From an uncultured Trichococcus sp. (GTDB lineage: Bacteria > Bacillota > Bacilli > Lactobacillales > Aerococcaceae), in the NCBI RefSeq assembly GCF_963667775.1, contig NZ_OY764015.1:1753168-1817167 (forward strand): a stretch of DNA of 64,000 nt, given 5' to 3'. The translations under genes and the position numbers were made by a program. Shown here piece by piece: positions 7,731 through 16,257 of this stretch. The notes below the pieces were generated by a model. The model searched no databases. It was given only the letters and a program-made list of their open reading frames with translations, and was not told the DNA's origin. Each line of letters starts with the position of its first letter. Position 1 is the first letter of the stretch.

Positions 7731-8993
7731 TTAGCTGTTGATTTTCTTGCCTAGCGTATTTCCGATCCAACCGCCGATGACCATGACGATAAGGAAGATC
7801 CAACCGGACAGAGAAAAGTTCGCGATTGGTGTGTAAAGGGCGCCCACATTACAGCCGTTGGCCAATCGGGTTCCGATCCCCATCGCCAATCCGCCCATGG
7901 CGAAAAGCAACACTTCTTTGAAACTGATCTTCAATTCTGACATGAAAGTTTGGACAAACTTGCCTGCTGTCAAAAGGTAGATGATTGTACCAAGCAGTAT
8001 CCCAAAGTTTTGTACGGATACAGGATTCTCGAAGAAAGGTTGGATGAAGCCGTCCGGTTTCATTTTGGCAAAGGATGCCAGGGACTCCGCAGAAACGCCA
8101 AACATCATCAGGAACTTACCGAACCAGAGACCGTAAGGTGTTGATGCGCCCCATCCGGAACGTGTGACACCCATAAGCAGGGTATACAGCAACGTGATGG
8201 CCACAGCGCCTTGCGTAAGTGTCCATGGTTTCACGAACATTCTGTCGTATGTGGCTTCGCTGAGCAGCGCGAAGTCCTTGGAATCGAAGGAAGCCTCTTC
8301 TTCCTGCATTTTTTCTGCTGAAACCCCAACGTAAGTATTTTCGTTCTTTCTCTTTTGCTCAAATTTGTAAGAAATGGCAATAACGATGAGCGCAAAAATC
8401 CCTGTCAGGACCACAGCACCCAAATAACCGCCCAAGCCGTCCCATTGGAAAAGATCCGGTAAAAAGACGCCTTGGCTGAAGTTCGCTCCGGTAGCCGAAG
8501 TGAACCAAGACTCCTTGACGATGCTTGCAGTATTTTGCAACGGGAAGCCCAAAAATACACCCATGCCGAAGAATATCAACGTGACAAAAGCTCTTGGCAG
8601 ACCCGTGATGAGATCAGTCAGCACACCCGATGCACAACAGGATGAGAAGCTCATGCCGAATCCGAAAAGAAGACCTCCCAAAATCAGACCGAGGTTGATT
8701 GGATTGATCCAAAGTCCGAAAGTCGTCACATCACCCTTGAAAAGCAAAGCTGCGGTAACGACAGATGAGATGAAAAACATGAACATCAACGCTCGCATAA
8801 GTTTAGTCGATCCGGTCTTGTAAGCGCGGTTCACGCTGCCCGCAAAGCCTGTATAAGCTCTGGAAAGCGCATATCCGAGACCCGCTCCGATGACCAATCG
8901 GAAAAACAGCATATCCGATGCCAACTGAGTCTTGCCCAGCGCCAAAAGAAGTATGATAGCAATAAACCCTAAAATTGTTTCTCCCTTTTTCAT
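7731..8993 (-). CDS. YeeE/YedE-family membrane transporter (putative thiosulfate or other sulfur compound)
   Basis: Polytopic membrane protein of about 420 residues with two similar halves. The hallmark cysteine motifs of the YeeE/YedE (sulfur transport, TsuA-like) family are present: GFGMSFSSCCASG (Cys119, Cys120) in the first half and RLANGCNVGALY (Cys381) in the second. In TsuA such pore-lining cysteines relay thiosulfate; that this protein carries thiosulfate is inferred. A hydrophilic linker (about residues 220-260) joins the halves. The start at 8993 is set by GGAGGAAATT directly upstream; the nearby TTG start would place that site inside the gene. The neighbouring CoADR-rhodanese, LysR and sulfonate-type importer genes support a sulfur role. 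Confidence 0.85.
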   Translation of the reverse strand: MKKGETILGFIAIILLLALGKTQLASDMLFFRLVIGAGLGYALSRAYTGFAGSVNRAYKTGSTKLMRALMFMFFISSVVTAALLFKGDVTTFGLWINPINLGLILGGLLFGFGMSFSSCCASGVLTDLITGLPRAFVTLIFFGMGVFLGFPLQNTASIVKESWFTSATGANFSQGVFLPDLFQWDGLGGYLGAVVLTGIFALIVIAISYKFEQKRKNENTYVGVSAEKMQEEEASFDSKDFALLSEATYDRMFVKPWTLTQGAVAITLLYTLLMGVTRSGWGASTPYGLWFGKFLMMFGVSAESLASFAKMKPDGFIQPFFENPVSVQNFGILLGTIIYLLTAGKFVQTFMSELKISFKEVLLFAMGGLAMGIGTRLANGCNVGALYTPIANFSLSGWIFLIVMVIGGWIGNTLGKKINS

Positions 8994-9186
8994 AATTTCC
9001 TCCAAATGATAAATTTTTTGTTGATAAAGAGACTTATACCTTTAACAAATTTTCACCAGAATTCCGGTTGATGTGAATCACCGATTACCTGCAGAGAATT
9101 TTATCACAAGGTTCTGCTTTCTATTTTTAAAGTTAAATTCCTTTAAAAACAAGGAGTCTCCTTTTCAACAGAAATAGTATATCACT

Positions 9187-9208
9187 ATTTGTAAGTTATT
9201 TTACGAAT
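9187..9208. promoter_or_regulatory. Dyad operator candidate upstream of YeeE/YedE gene
   Basis: ATTTGTAA and TTACGAAT form arms (7 of 8 pairs) separated by 6 bp, just upstream of the -10 TATACT at 9176-9181 on the minus strand. Spacing fits a LysR-type T-N11-A box, and a LysR gene lies next door, but an ArsR or TetR-type site is equally possible. Confidence 0.35.
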
Positions 9209-9413
9209 ATTTTATTTTTTTTGTGAAATTAATCTCTTTCTAATGATGCCATCTGAGGAATGCAAATTATAATTTTTGATCATCTCAAGCCGTTAAATTG
9301 ATTTCAGACCGCTTTTTGTCGCCCGCATCCACATAGTGGGAAATGATTTTTCCCATCCAAAGCGAGCGTTTCTCTCTGGAAACAAAAAAGTTCGATTCAT
9401 GATTTAAGGCGAC

Positions 9414-9443
9414 AAAAAAGGTTAGAGGCATAAGCCTCTAACC
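9414..9443 (-). terminator. pflB terminator
   Basis: Perfect 10-bp stem GGTTAGAGGC/GCCTCTAACC with loop ATAA, followed on the minus strand by TTTTTT. It lies 14 bp after the pflB stop, so pflB is probably the last or only gene of its transcript. Confidence 0.92.
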
Positions 9444-9456
9444 TTGTTGTGTTTAT

Positions 9457-11727
9457 TTAGAATACTCCATGGATAACGCGCTCCAGCAAGTCGGAAATTT
9501 GTTCTTTCGTTGCTTTTGATAATTCCAGCGCATACCCGGATACACGAATGGTAGCCTGTGGATAATTCTCTGGATTTCTCAACATTTCTTCCAGTCCTTC
9601 TTTAGAAAATACGTTTACGTTTAAGTGATGTCCACCGTCTTTTCCAAAGTATCCGTCCAATAGCGTCGATAAGTTCTCTACTTGAACGTCACGATCTTTT
9701 CCTAATGCTTTAGGATGCACTGCCCATGTATAGGAAGAACCATCTTTAACATCTTCAAAATCGATCGTACTAACTGATTTCAATGCTGCCAGAGCACCCT
9801 TGTAAGGGCTGCTGTAACTTGGGTTAGCCCCTGGAGACAATGGAGTGAACGCCTCTCTGTAGCCTTTGTACTTCGCATCTTGTCCACTGAATAGAGCACC
9901 TGTTGCTTTTCCGTAAACGATATTTGAAGTAATTGTCAAAATAGAAGTTGTAATTTCAGCATTACGGTAAGTAGGTTGAGCTTTCAACTTGCCGACAAAT
10001 TTCTTGATCAGCATGTCAGCAATTTCGTCTGCTGCTTTTTCGTTGTTACCGAATGTCGGGAACTGATCGCCTTCAACGACATAGTCAATCGGGAAGCCAT
10101 CTTCGTCACGAACGACACGGACCTTAGAATACTTGACAGCACTCATTGAGTCAGTCGCCAATCCGATACCCGCAATACCCGTAGCCATCATTCTGTGGAG
10201 TTTTGTATCCAACAAACCAAATTGAACAGCTTCGTATGCATATTTATCGTGCATGTAGTGGATGATGTTCAATGCTCTGACATAAGTTGTCGCTACCCAA
10301 TCCATAACAACATCGATTTTTTCCATCAAAGTGTCATAGTCCAAGTATTCATCTGTGATCGGTTCCAGTCCATCGATAACTTTACTTCTGTTTTTCTCAT
10401 CGTAACCACCTGTAACGGCATACGTCAGGATTTTAGGAAGGGAAGCTCTTGCACCGAAGAATTGGATAGAACTACCCGTATCTCCTGCTGTCGGGCTTAC
10501 GCAACAAGCGATCGAAACGTCATTACTTCCATAATAGTGACGCATAACGTCGTCATTCTCATATTGGATGGCACTTGTATCGATACTTACTTTTGCACAG
10601 AAATCCTTGAATCCTTTAGGCAGCTTCTCATTCCACATCAAAGTCATGTTAGGTTCTGGTGCGTTACCCATATTATAGAGTGTTTGCAAGAATCTGAATG
10701 TATTTTTTGTTACCAATGAATTGTTGTCATCAAGCATACCTGCAAATGTCAAGGTTGCCCAAGTTGGGTCTCCTGCAAACAAAGCTTCGTATTCTGGTGT
10801 TCTTAGTTGACGAACGATACGAACTTTCATTACCAAGTGGTCGATCAATTCTTGCGCTTCTTTTTCAGTCAAAGTGCCTTCTTGGAGATCACGCTCAATA
10901 TAAATATCCAGGAATTCTGCAATACGTCCTAAACCTTGTGCAGCACCGTTATCTTCTTTAACCATAGCCAAGAATCCTAGGTAAACCCATTGCACTGCTT
11001 CTTGTGCAGTTGCTGCCGGTCTGCTGATATCGAAACCATAAATTTTGCCTAATTCAATCAATTTGCCTAAGGCACGATATTGCGTTGAAACTTCTTCGCG
11101 CAAACGAATGTCTTCTTCCGTATACGTTTTTGCTTGCAATGCGTTCCAATCGTTCAGTTTTTGTTTCTTCAAGTAATCCACACCATACAATGCGATACGT
11201 CTGAAGTCAGGAATGATTCGTCCACGACCGTAAGCATCCGGTAATCCCGTAACGATCTTGTTGCGTCTAGCAATACGAATGTCATCGTCGTAAGCATCAA
11301 AGACACCTTGGTTATGGGTTTTACGGTGTTCTGTATAAAACTCATCCAATTCAGGGTCAATTTCGTAACCGTAAGATTTTAATGCTGTTTCTGCCATACG
11401 GATACCACCATAAACGTTCAAGCCACGTTTCAATGGTTTTTCTGTCTGTAGACCAACGATTTTTTCTAAATCTTTGTTGATATAACCAGCCGGATGAGAA
11501 GTTATTGTACTGACAACAGAAGTGTCTGCATCCAAAACCCCACCGTTAGCGATTTCTTGTTTTTTAAGTTCTACAATCGCTTGCCATAACTCATTTGTCC
11601 CTTCTGTAGGACCTTCAAGGAAACTGTCATCGCCAACATATTCTGTGTAGTTGTCTTTGATGAATTCTTGGACGTCAATACCTTCTTGCCACTTAGAACC
11701 TTTAAAACCACGCCACGCATTATTCAT
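9457..11727 (-). CDS. pflB: Formate acetyltransferase (pyruvate formate-lyase)
   Basis: Glycyl-radical enzyme converting pyruvate and CoA to acetyl-CoA and formate under anaerobic conditions; cytoplasmic. The 756-residue length is standard. The adjacent catalytic cysteines are in SIACCVSP (Cys408-Cys409) and the radical-bearing glycine is in RVSGYALELS (Gly731). The activating enzyme gene pflA, which often follows pflB, is absent: a strong terminator closes the transcript 14 bp downstream, so activation must depend on a gene elsewhere. The start is supported by GGAGGAATTC upstream and by a sigma-A-like promoter with -10 TATAAT near 11772-11777. Two identical palindromes lie further upstream. 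Identification is secure. Confidence 0.97.
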   Translation of the reverse strand: MNNAWRGFKGSKWQEGIDVQEFIKDNYTEYVGDDSFLEGPTEGTNELWQAIVELKKQEIANGGVLDADTSVVSTITSHPAGYINKDLEKIVGLQTEKPLKRGLNVYGGIRMAETALKSYGYEIDPELDEFYTEHRKTHNQGVFDAYDDDIRIARRNKIVTGLPDAYGRGRIIPDFRRIALYGVDYLKKQKLNDWNALQAKTYTEEDIRLREEVSTQYRALGKLIELGKIYGFDISRPAATAQEAVQWVYLGFLAMVKEDNGAAQGLGRIAEFLDIYIERDLQEGTLTEKEAQELIDHLVMKVRIVRQLRTPEYEALFAGDPTWATLTFAGMLDDNNSLVTKNTFRFLQTLYNMGNAPEPNMTLMWNEKLPKGFKDFCAKVSIDTSAIQYENDDVMRHYYGSNDVSIACCVSPTAGDTGSSIQFFGARASLPKILTYAVTGGYDEKNRSKVIDGLEPITDEYLDYDTLMEKIDVVMDWVATTYVRALNIIHYMHDKYAYEAVQFGLLDTKLHRMMATGIAGIGLATDSMSAVKYSKVRVVRDEDGFPIDYVVEGDQFPTFGNNEKAADEIADMLIKKFVGKLKAQPTYRNAEITTSILTITSNIVYGKATGALFSGQDAKYKGYREAFTPLSPGANPSYSSPYKGALAALKSVSTIDFEDVKDGSSYTWAVHPKALGKDRDVQVENLSTLLDGYFGKDGGHHLNVNVFSKEGLEEMLRNPENYPQATIRVSGYALELSKATKEQISDLLERVIHGVF

Positions 11728-11770
11728 AAACGAATTCCTCCATTATTTTAGAAGTTTGTTTTTATATTCA

Positions 11771-11800
11771 CATTATACACTATAACGAACGATTTGATAA
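11771..11800 (-). promoter_or_regulatory. pflB promoter
   Basis: Minus-strand -10 TATAAT (about 11772-11777), preceded by 17 bp and TTATCA as a weak -35. It lies about 45 bp upstream of the pflB ATG. Confidence 0.6.
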
Positions 11801-11857
11801 CAGTTATACTTAAAAAAAATAAAAAAGGCAAAAAAGCCGTCAAATAGGGTTATTTCT

Positions 11858-11899
11858 GTTATATAACCAGTTGCGAATCTGTATTAATTGTTATATAAC
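11858..11899. promoter_or_regulatory. Twin palindromes upstream of pflB
   Basis: The perfect palindrome GTTATATAAC occurs at 11858-11867 and again at 11890-11899, 32 bp apart centre to centre (about three helical turns), 60-120 bp upstream of the pflB promoter. The spacing suggests cooperative binding of a dimeric regulator. The sequence is only loosely like Rex or Fnr sites. Confidence 0.4.
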
Positions 11900-11987
11900 T
11901 GACGACCTTTCACGATTCTTGCGCTTGTTTTCTTGATATTCCCCTTGCATACGATAACAATTACACATTTCATTTTTTTTGCAGCGT

Positions 11988-13316
11988 TCACTCAAGATTT
12001 CCATAAGCAAGATTCTCTTTTTCAATAGCATTCGCTACGTAAAGCGCAAATCCGGAAACAATCAACTCAGAAAGCACAAATGCCGACCAGATGCCAGTCA
12101 TCTGCCACATATTGCTGAATACAATCGCAAGCGGCACGATGACAACCAATCCTCTCAGGATGGAGATGATGAAGGCGGCGCGTGCCTTTTCAGTGGCGCT
12201 CAGGAACATTGCCGTGACGATATTTATCCCGACGAAGAAAAAGCCCAGGAAATAGATTTTTATCCCCTTATCAGCCAGCTGCACGATTGCAAGATCATTT
12301 TCATTGTTGAACAGGCTGATGAGTGTGTCTGCATACGCAAATGTACCTACGTAAATCAATAGTGCGATGGACATTGCCGTCAGCAAGGCATAACGTTTGA
12401 CTTTTTTGACTAATTCCCACTTTTTCATTCCGTAGTATTTACTGATGAGGGGCTGTACACCTTGTCCCAATCCTGTGAAAATCGCGACCGCCACAAAGGC
12501 AAGGTTCGCGACAATGCCATACGCGGCGACCCCCCTATTCCCCTCGAGTCCTAAGATCAGCAGATTGAAAGTCGTCAGCACGACCGCGGAGGACACTTCC
12601 GCGATGAACGTTGCAGAGCCCAGATTAAGGATATCCATAACCGCCGGCCGAGTCATTTTATGCTTCAGAAAGGCTGGCCTTTGTTTCTTCGCTACGAAGT
12701 GTGCAGAGAGGATGGTCAAACTGATTATCGGCGAAAGACTCGTCGCGAAGGCCGCGCCGAACATGCCCATCCTGAACGGAAAGAGAAAAATATAATCCAG
12801 AAGCACATTCGAAAAACTACCGATCAACATCGCCACCATGGCTAGTTTCGGATTGTTGTCATTACGGACGAAAGAAAGCACGATGTTGTTCAGGATGAAA
12901 AATGGTGCGAACGTCAAAATCGTAGCCATATATACCTGGGTCAAAGGCAAAGTGACCGCGTCCGCCCCCAAAGCCAATGACAGCTTGCGTGACCCGAATA
13001 AGCCAAGTACAATCAGCAGCAGGCCTACCACAACGCCGAGTTTGAGCGCCCCCACAAAGACCCCTTCCGCTTCGTTATCTTTGTTTCGGGATTTCAAGAT
13101 GCCGAAACGAGCGGCCCCACCGATACCGATCATCAAGCCGATACCGTGAATAAGGCTGTAAACCGGAATGGCGAAATTCAATGCCGCGATTCCGGTGGCA
13201 CCCAGTGCTTTTGCGATATAGTACGTGTCGCCCAAAATGTAGAAGGATACACCGATCATCCCTAAAATATTCAGGCTGACGTACTTCGAAAAGTCCTTCA
13301 ATAGTGATTTTTCCAT
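11988..13316 (-). CDS. MATE-family efflux transporter
   Basis: Inner-membrane antiporter of the multidrug and toxic compound extrusion superfamily (NorM/MepA-like), about 442 residues with some 12 hydrophobic segments in two halves. The N-terminal half begins FSKYVSLNILGMIGVSFYILGDTYYIAKALG, which matches the usual MatE opening helix. I chose the start at 13316 (MEKSLL) because AAGGAGACAGC sits immediately upstream. The 5' leader contains a long hairpin followed by a T-run just before that site, so expression may be set by premature termination. Substrate unknown. Confidence 0.88.
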   Translation of the reverse strand: MEKSLLKDFSKYVSLNILGMIGVSFYILGDTYYIAKALGATGIAALNFAIPVYSLIHGIGLMIGIGGAARFGILKSRNKDNEAEGVFVGALKLGVVVGLLLIVLGLFGSRKLSLALGADAVTLPLTQVYMATILTFAPFFILNNIVLSFVRNDNNPKLAMVAMLIGSFSNVLLDYIFLFPFRMGMFGAAFATSLSPIISLTILSAHFVAKKQRPAFLKHKMTRPAVMDILNLGSATFIAEVSSAVVLTTFNLLILGLEGNRGVAAYGIVANLAFVAVAIFTGLGQGVQPLISKYYGMKKWELVKKVKRYALLTAMSIALLIYVGTFAYADTLISLFNNENDLAIVQLADKGIKIYFLGFFFVGINIVTAMFLSATEKARAAFIISILRGLVVIVPLAIVFSNMWQMTGIWSAFVLSELIVSGFALYVANAIEKENLAYGNLE

Positions 13317-13335
13317 GCTGCTGTCTCCTTCCAAA

Positions 13336-13395
13336 ATAAAAAAGGTGTCCCGGAAACACTCCTTCAAAGACCTACGGAATGTTTCTGAACACCTT
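13336..13395 (-). promoter_or_regulatory. Attenuator-like hairpin in MATE leader
   Basis: AAGGTGT at 13342-13348 pairs with ACACCTT at 13389-13395, with further pairing GAAACA/TGTTTC inside. On the minus strand the stem is followed directly by TTTTTTATTTT, then the MATE ribosome binding site. A terminator in this position, before the start codon, points to transcriptional attenuation. Confidence 0.55.
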
Positions 13396-13536
13396 GAACT
13401 TCCTGCCCGGTGGCAAAAAGAGGGTTATCTATTTGATTGATATCATTTGATTATAATTTTTTGGAGAAAGATTGTCAATGCACTGCGGGGATCTGATATT
13501 CTGGATCTCTGCAGCCGCTCTATCCCATTTCTTCTG

Positions 13537-14451
13537 CTAAGCAATCACTTTGTTCCTTCCGGTCTTTTTAGCTTCATATAATTTTTTGTCTGAACAGTGA
13601 ATCAGCGTCTCATAGTCAATCATTTCTTCGCCTGTTAAAGTATGAAGTCCAAAACTGGAAGTTAGCCTGATTTTTTCTCCATTATAGCTGAAAACTGTAT
13701 CTTCTATGGCTTTTCTCATTCCATCAGCGATAGCCATTGCGATTTCTTTATCTGTATTTGTTAAACAGACCATGAACTCTTCACCACCAAATCTGGCAAT
13801 CCAATCCGTATCTTGTCTTGTCTTTTTCCCAAGAATTCCCGCAACTTCTTTTAAGATATAATCCCCTGCCAAATGACCGTAGGTATCGTTGATTTTTTTG
13901 AAATGGTCAATATCTGCCATCAGGAGTGAGATCGGTTGATTTTCCAGATGAGATTTGACCATATCTACAGGTAGTCTTTCAATGATATATCTCTTGTTAT
14001 AGATTTTTGTCAGCTCATCTGTGACTGCTGCTGCATTGGCCTGGTCCAGCAGTCTTTTGATTTCCATACTTTCAGTTAACTCTCTGTCACCTAGAATCAT
14101 GCTTTTTGTAACGTTTTTTAGAAGTTCAACAATAACCACTTCATCTTCAATTTTTACCGGTATTGCTGTAACCATAATGATCTTATCAGGAGAAGTTTCT
14201 ATTTTGATAAAGGTGTCATTTTCATTGTAGGCTCTCATAGAAATACAATTCTTGCATACCTCACCTTTCCCCCAAATGCCAAAACAGGCTTCCCGAACCG
14301 GCATGAGTTCTTCTTGATTTTTATTCTTAACAAATAAGACTGCCTTGTTAACAGGATCTACAATCCTTACCTGTTCATACATTTTATCAAACGTTATTAA
14401 TTGACTTATGAGTGTCTGAAACCCCTTCAAATTTATTTCCAGCTTGATCAC
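13537..14451 (-). CDS. Diguanylate cyclase with cysteine-containing N-terminal sensor
   Basis: Predicted c-di-GMP synthase. The C-terminal GGDEF domain carries the active-site loop as FGGEEF (residues 222-226), plus ELTKIYNKRYIIERL and DIDHFKKINDTYGH upstream as expected. The inhibitory I-site position reads QDTD instead of RxxD, so product inhibition may be absent. The N-terminal ~110 residues are PAS-like and carry a cysteine cluster, CFGIWGKGEVCKNC (Cys56, Cys66, Cys69), known from other GGDEF sensors and possibly binding metal or responding to redox. No membrane segment is seen. The frame opens with GTG at 14451 and has no good ATG, so the exact start is uncertain. Confidence 0.85.
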   Translation of the reverse strand: MIKLEINLKGFQTLISQLITFDKMYEQVRIVDPVNKAVLFVKNKNQEELMPVREACFGIWGKGEVCKNCISMRAYNENDTFIKIETSPDKIIMVTAIPVKIEDEVVIVELLKNVTKSMILGDRELTESMEIKRLLDQANAAAVTDELTKIYNKRYIIERLPVDMVKSHLENQPISLLMADIDHFKKINDTYGHLAGDYILKEVAGILGKKTRQDTDWIARFGGEEFMVCLTNTDKEIAMAIADGMRKAIEDTVFSYNGEKIRLTSSFGLHTLTGEEMIDYETLIHCSDKKLYEAKKTGRNKVIA

Positions 14452-14538
14452 CTCTTGTTCAGATTTATCGTTACAGCAAAATGCACGCTATTTTCTCATT
14501 TTAAAATACATCCAAAAGCCATCACTTTAACCGCACGA

Positions 14539-14586
14539 AAAAAAACAAACCCCTGAGAATAACGTAAATACGCCATTCTCAAAGGG
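14539..14586 (-). terminator. rlmCD terminator
   Basis: On the minus strand CCCTTTGAGAATGGCG pairs imperfectly with CGTTATTCTCAGGGG and is followed by TTTGTTTTTTTT. It lies about 10 bp after the methyltransferase stop. Confidence 0.8.
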
Positions 14587-14595
14587 CTTATACAT

Positions 14596-15978
14596 TTATT
14601 TGTTGCGCGTCAAAGCCACTACGCTCTCAACATGCAGCGTCTGCGGGAACAGATCCACTGGTTGGATGCTGCCTACGCTGTAGCCGCCTTCGTGGAACAG
14701 TTTCAGGTCGCGTGCCATTGTAGCTGGGTTGCAGCTTACGTAGACGATGCGCTCAGGAGCAATTTCCAATGCAGCTTCGATGAAGGCCGGTTCCAAGCCT
14801 TTGCGTGGCGGATCGACAACCAAGACATCGGCTTTGACGCCTTCAGCAGCCCATTTCGGCATCACTTCTTCGGCAGCGCCGATTTCGAAGGTAATGTTTT
14901 CGATATTGTTTGCTGCGGCATTCATTTCGGCCATTTTCACGGCATCCGGAACAACTTCCATCGCATAAACGTGTTTCGCTTTTTCAGCCAATGACAGGGA
15001 GATCGTTCCGATTCCGCAATAAGCATCGATGACGGTTTCTTCGCCGGTCAATTGTGCAGCTTCGATCGCCAATTTATAAAGTTTTTCGGTCTGGACCGGA
15101 TTCACTTGATAGAATGAGCGCGAAGAGATGGCGAATGTGTGGCCCATCAATTTGTCGTGGTAGACATCTTCACCGTGCAATACAATCGTTTCGTCACCCA
15201 GAATGACATTATTTTGTTTCGGATTCACGTTTTGGACGATGCTGACCACTTCCGGTAAAGCTTCCAAAATAGCCGGAATGATTTTGCTTTGCGGGAACAG
15301 TTTCGCCGTACGCGTCACCAGGACAACCATCATTTCACCTGTGTAATAACCACGGCGGATCATGATGTGACGGATATTTCCGGTGTGTTTCTTCTCGTCG
15401 TATGCTTTCACGTTGAATTCTTGCAGAATGTCACGGACTTTTACGATGGCTTCGTCGATTTTTGGATCCTGGATCTGGAAGTTTTCCATCGGGATCAATT
15501 CATGTGTGTTGGTGCGGAAGAATCCGGTAACCAATTTACCGTCTTTTTGACGCACCGGGATCTGTGCTTTGTTGCGGTATCCCCATGGATTTTCCATTCC
15601 GATTGTAGGTTTGACTTCGACTTCAGGCATTTTGGCGATGCGTTTCATCACTTGTTCCACGTTGTTCTGTTTGAATGCCAATTGGGCAGAGTAGCGCAGA
15701 TTCTGCAATGGCATCGTACCAACGCGTGTTCCTTTAACATCACGTGTCGGGATACGGTCAGGAGAACTGCTCAGTCTTTCCTCAATGCGGGCGAATCCAA
15801 AAGATTTGCCGACTTTCGTCACTTTGATGTTGGCCCGTTCGCCCGGTAGTCCATCCGCTACAAATAATGGATAACCCTCAACTTTTGCGACACCCATACC
15901 TTCTGACGTTAAGTCCTCAAATGTTACAGTCATCTTCTCATTTTTTATTACCGGTGCTACCGTGTATTGTTTTTTCAT
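14596..15978 (-). CDS. rlmCD: 23S rRNA (uracil-C5)-methyltransferase, RlmCD type
   Basis: SAM-dependent enzyme that makes 5-methyluridine in RNA (TrmA/RumA family, usually 23S rRNA U747/U1939 in Gram-positives). The N-terminus is a TRAM domain (VTFEDLTSEGMGVAKVEGYPLFV). The methyltransferase domain has DAYCGIGTISL (SAM binding), VDPPRKGL and the nucleophilic cysteine in YVSCNPATMARDL. Length (460 aa) is normal. The RumA-type iron-sulfur cysteine cluster of Gram-negatives is not present, as in Bacillus RlmCD. The gene has its own extended -10 promoter at 16015-16020 and its own terminator. The exact modified uridine is an inference. Confidence 0.9.
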   Translation of the reverse strand: MKKQYTVAPVIKNEKMTVTFEDLTSEGMGVAKVEGYPLFVADGLPGERANIKVTKVGKSFGFARIEERLSSSPDRIPTRDVKGTRVGTMPLQNLRYSAQLAFKQNNVEQVMKRIAKMPEVEVKPTIGMENPWGYRNKAQIPVRQKDGKLVTGFFRTNTHELIPMENFQIQDPKIDEAIVKVRDILQEFNVKAYDEKKHTGNIRHIMIRRGYYTGEMMVVLVTRTAKLFPQSKIIPAILEALPEVVSIVQNVNPKQNNVILGDETIVLHGEDVYHDKLMGHTFAISSRSFYQVNPVQTEKLYKLAIEAAQLTGEETVIDAYCGIGTISLSLAEKAKHVYAMEVVPDAVKMAEMNAAANNIENITFEIGAAEEVMPKWAAEGVKADVLVVDPPRKGLEPAFIEAALEIAPERIVYVSCNPATMARDLKLFHEGGYSVGSIQPVDLFPQTLHVESVVALTRNK

Positions 15979-16014
15979 AGTTACTCCTCAGTTCATAATT
16001 TTTCATTCGGGTTC

Positions 16015-16020
16015 ATTATA
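16015..16020 (-). promoter_or_regulatory. rlmCD promoter -10
   Basis: Minus strand TGGTATAAT forms an extended -10 element about 37 bp upstream of the rlmCD start. No good -35 is seen at 16-18 bp, which extended -10 promoters tolerate. Confidence 0.5.
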
Positions 16021-16137
16021 CCAAAAAAGAAGGACACCCGATACAGCAACCCCATTTGTTTGGAAAAAATAAGTACATTCTCATAATATCGCCGGCTACG
16101 GCGCGTCTTATCGATAGGAAGTTTCGCCCGCGTTCAG

Positions 16138-16143
16138 TATAAT
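16138..16143 (+). promoter_or_regulatory. Orphaned -10 element left of the IS605 element
   Basis: TATAAT on the plus strand, with a poor -35. It points toward the VOC-family gene at 18461, but the IS200/IS605 element lies between. It may be the original promoter of that gene. Confidence 0.35.
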
Positions 16144-16173
16144 AGAAGTGTATAGACCAGTTACTGAAAGAGC

Positions 16174-16212
16174 GTCTTATATCCCCTTGCTTTAGCTATG
16201 GGGATATAAGAC
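16174..16212 (+). repeat. Left-end imperfect palindrome of the IS605 element
   Basis: GTCTTATATCCCC (16174-16186) is perfectly complementary to 16200-16212, with a 13-nt loop. There is no T-run, so it is a transposase recognition hairpin rather than a terminator. Confidence 0.8.
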
Positions 16213-16257
16213 GTGCACTCAGTTGTGTTATGTGGGAATTCGCTGTATAATCAATGT

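Larger units (their letters stand above)
9006..9456. other. Intergenic region upstream of YeeE/YedE gene
   Basis: 451 bp without a gene. It holds the pflB terminator (9414-9443), a probable promoter for the transporter with -10 TATACT (minus strand, 9176-9181), and a near-perfect 22-bp dyad at 9187-9208 overlapping the -35 region. Nothing else recognisable was seen. Confidence 0.55.

Noticed and set aside
16174-16212. Hairpin taken as a terminator
   Set aside because: No T-run on either strand and its position matches an IS605 left-end hairpin.
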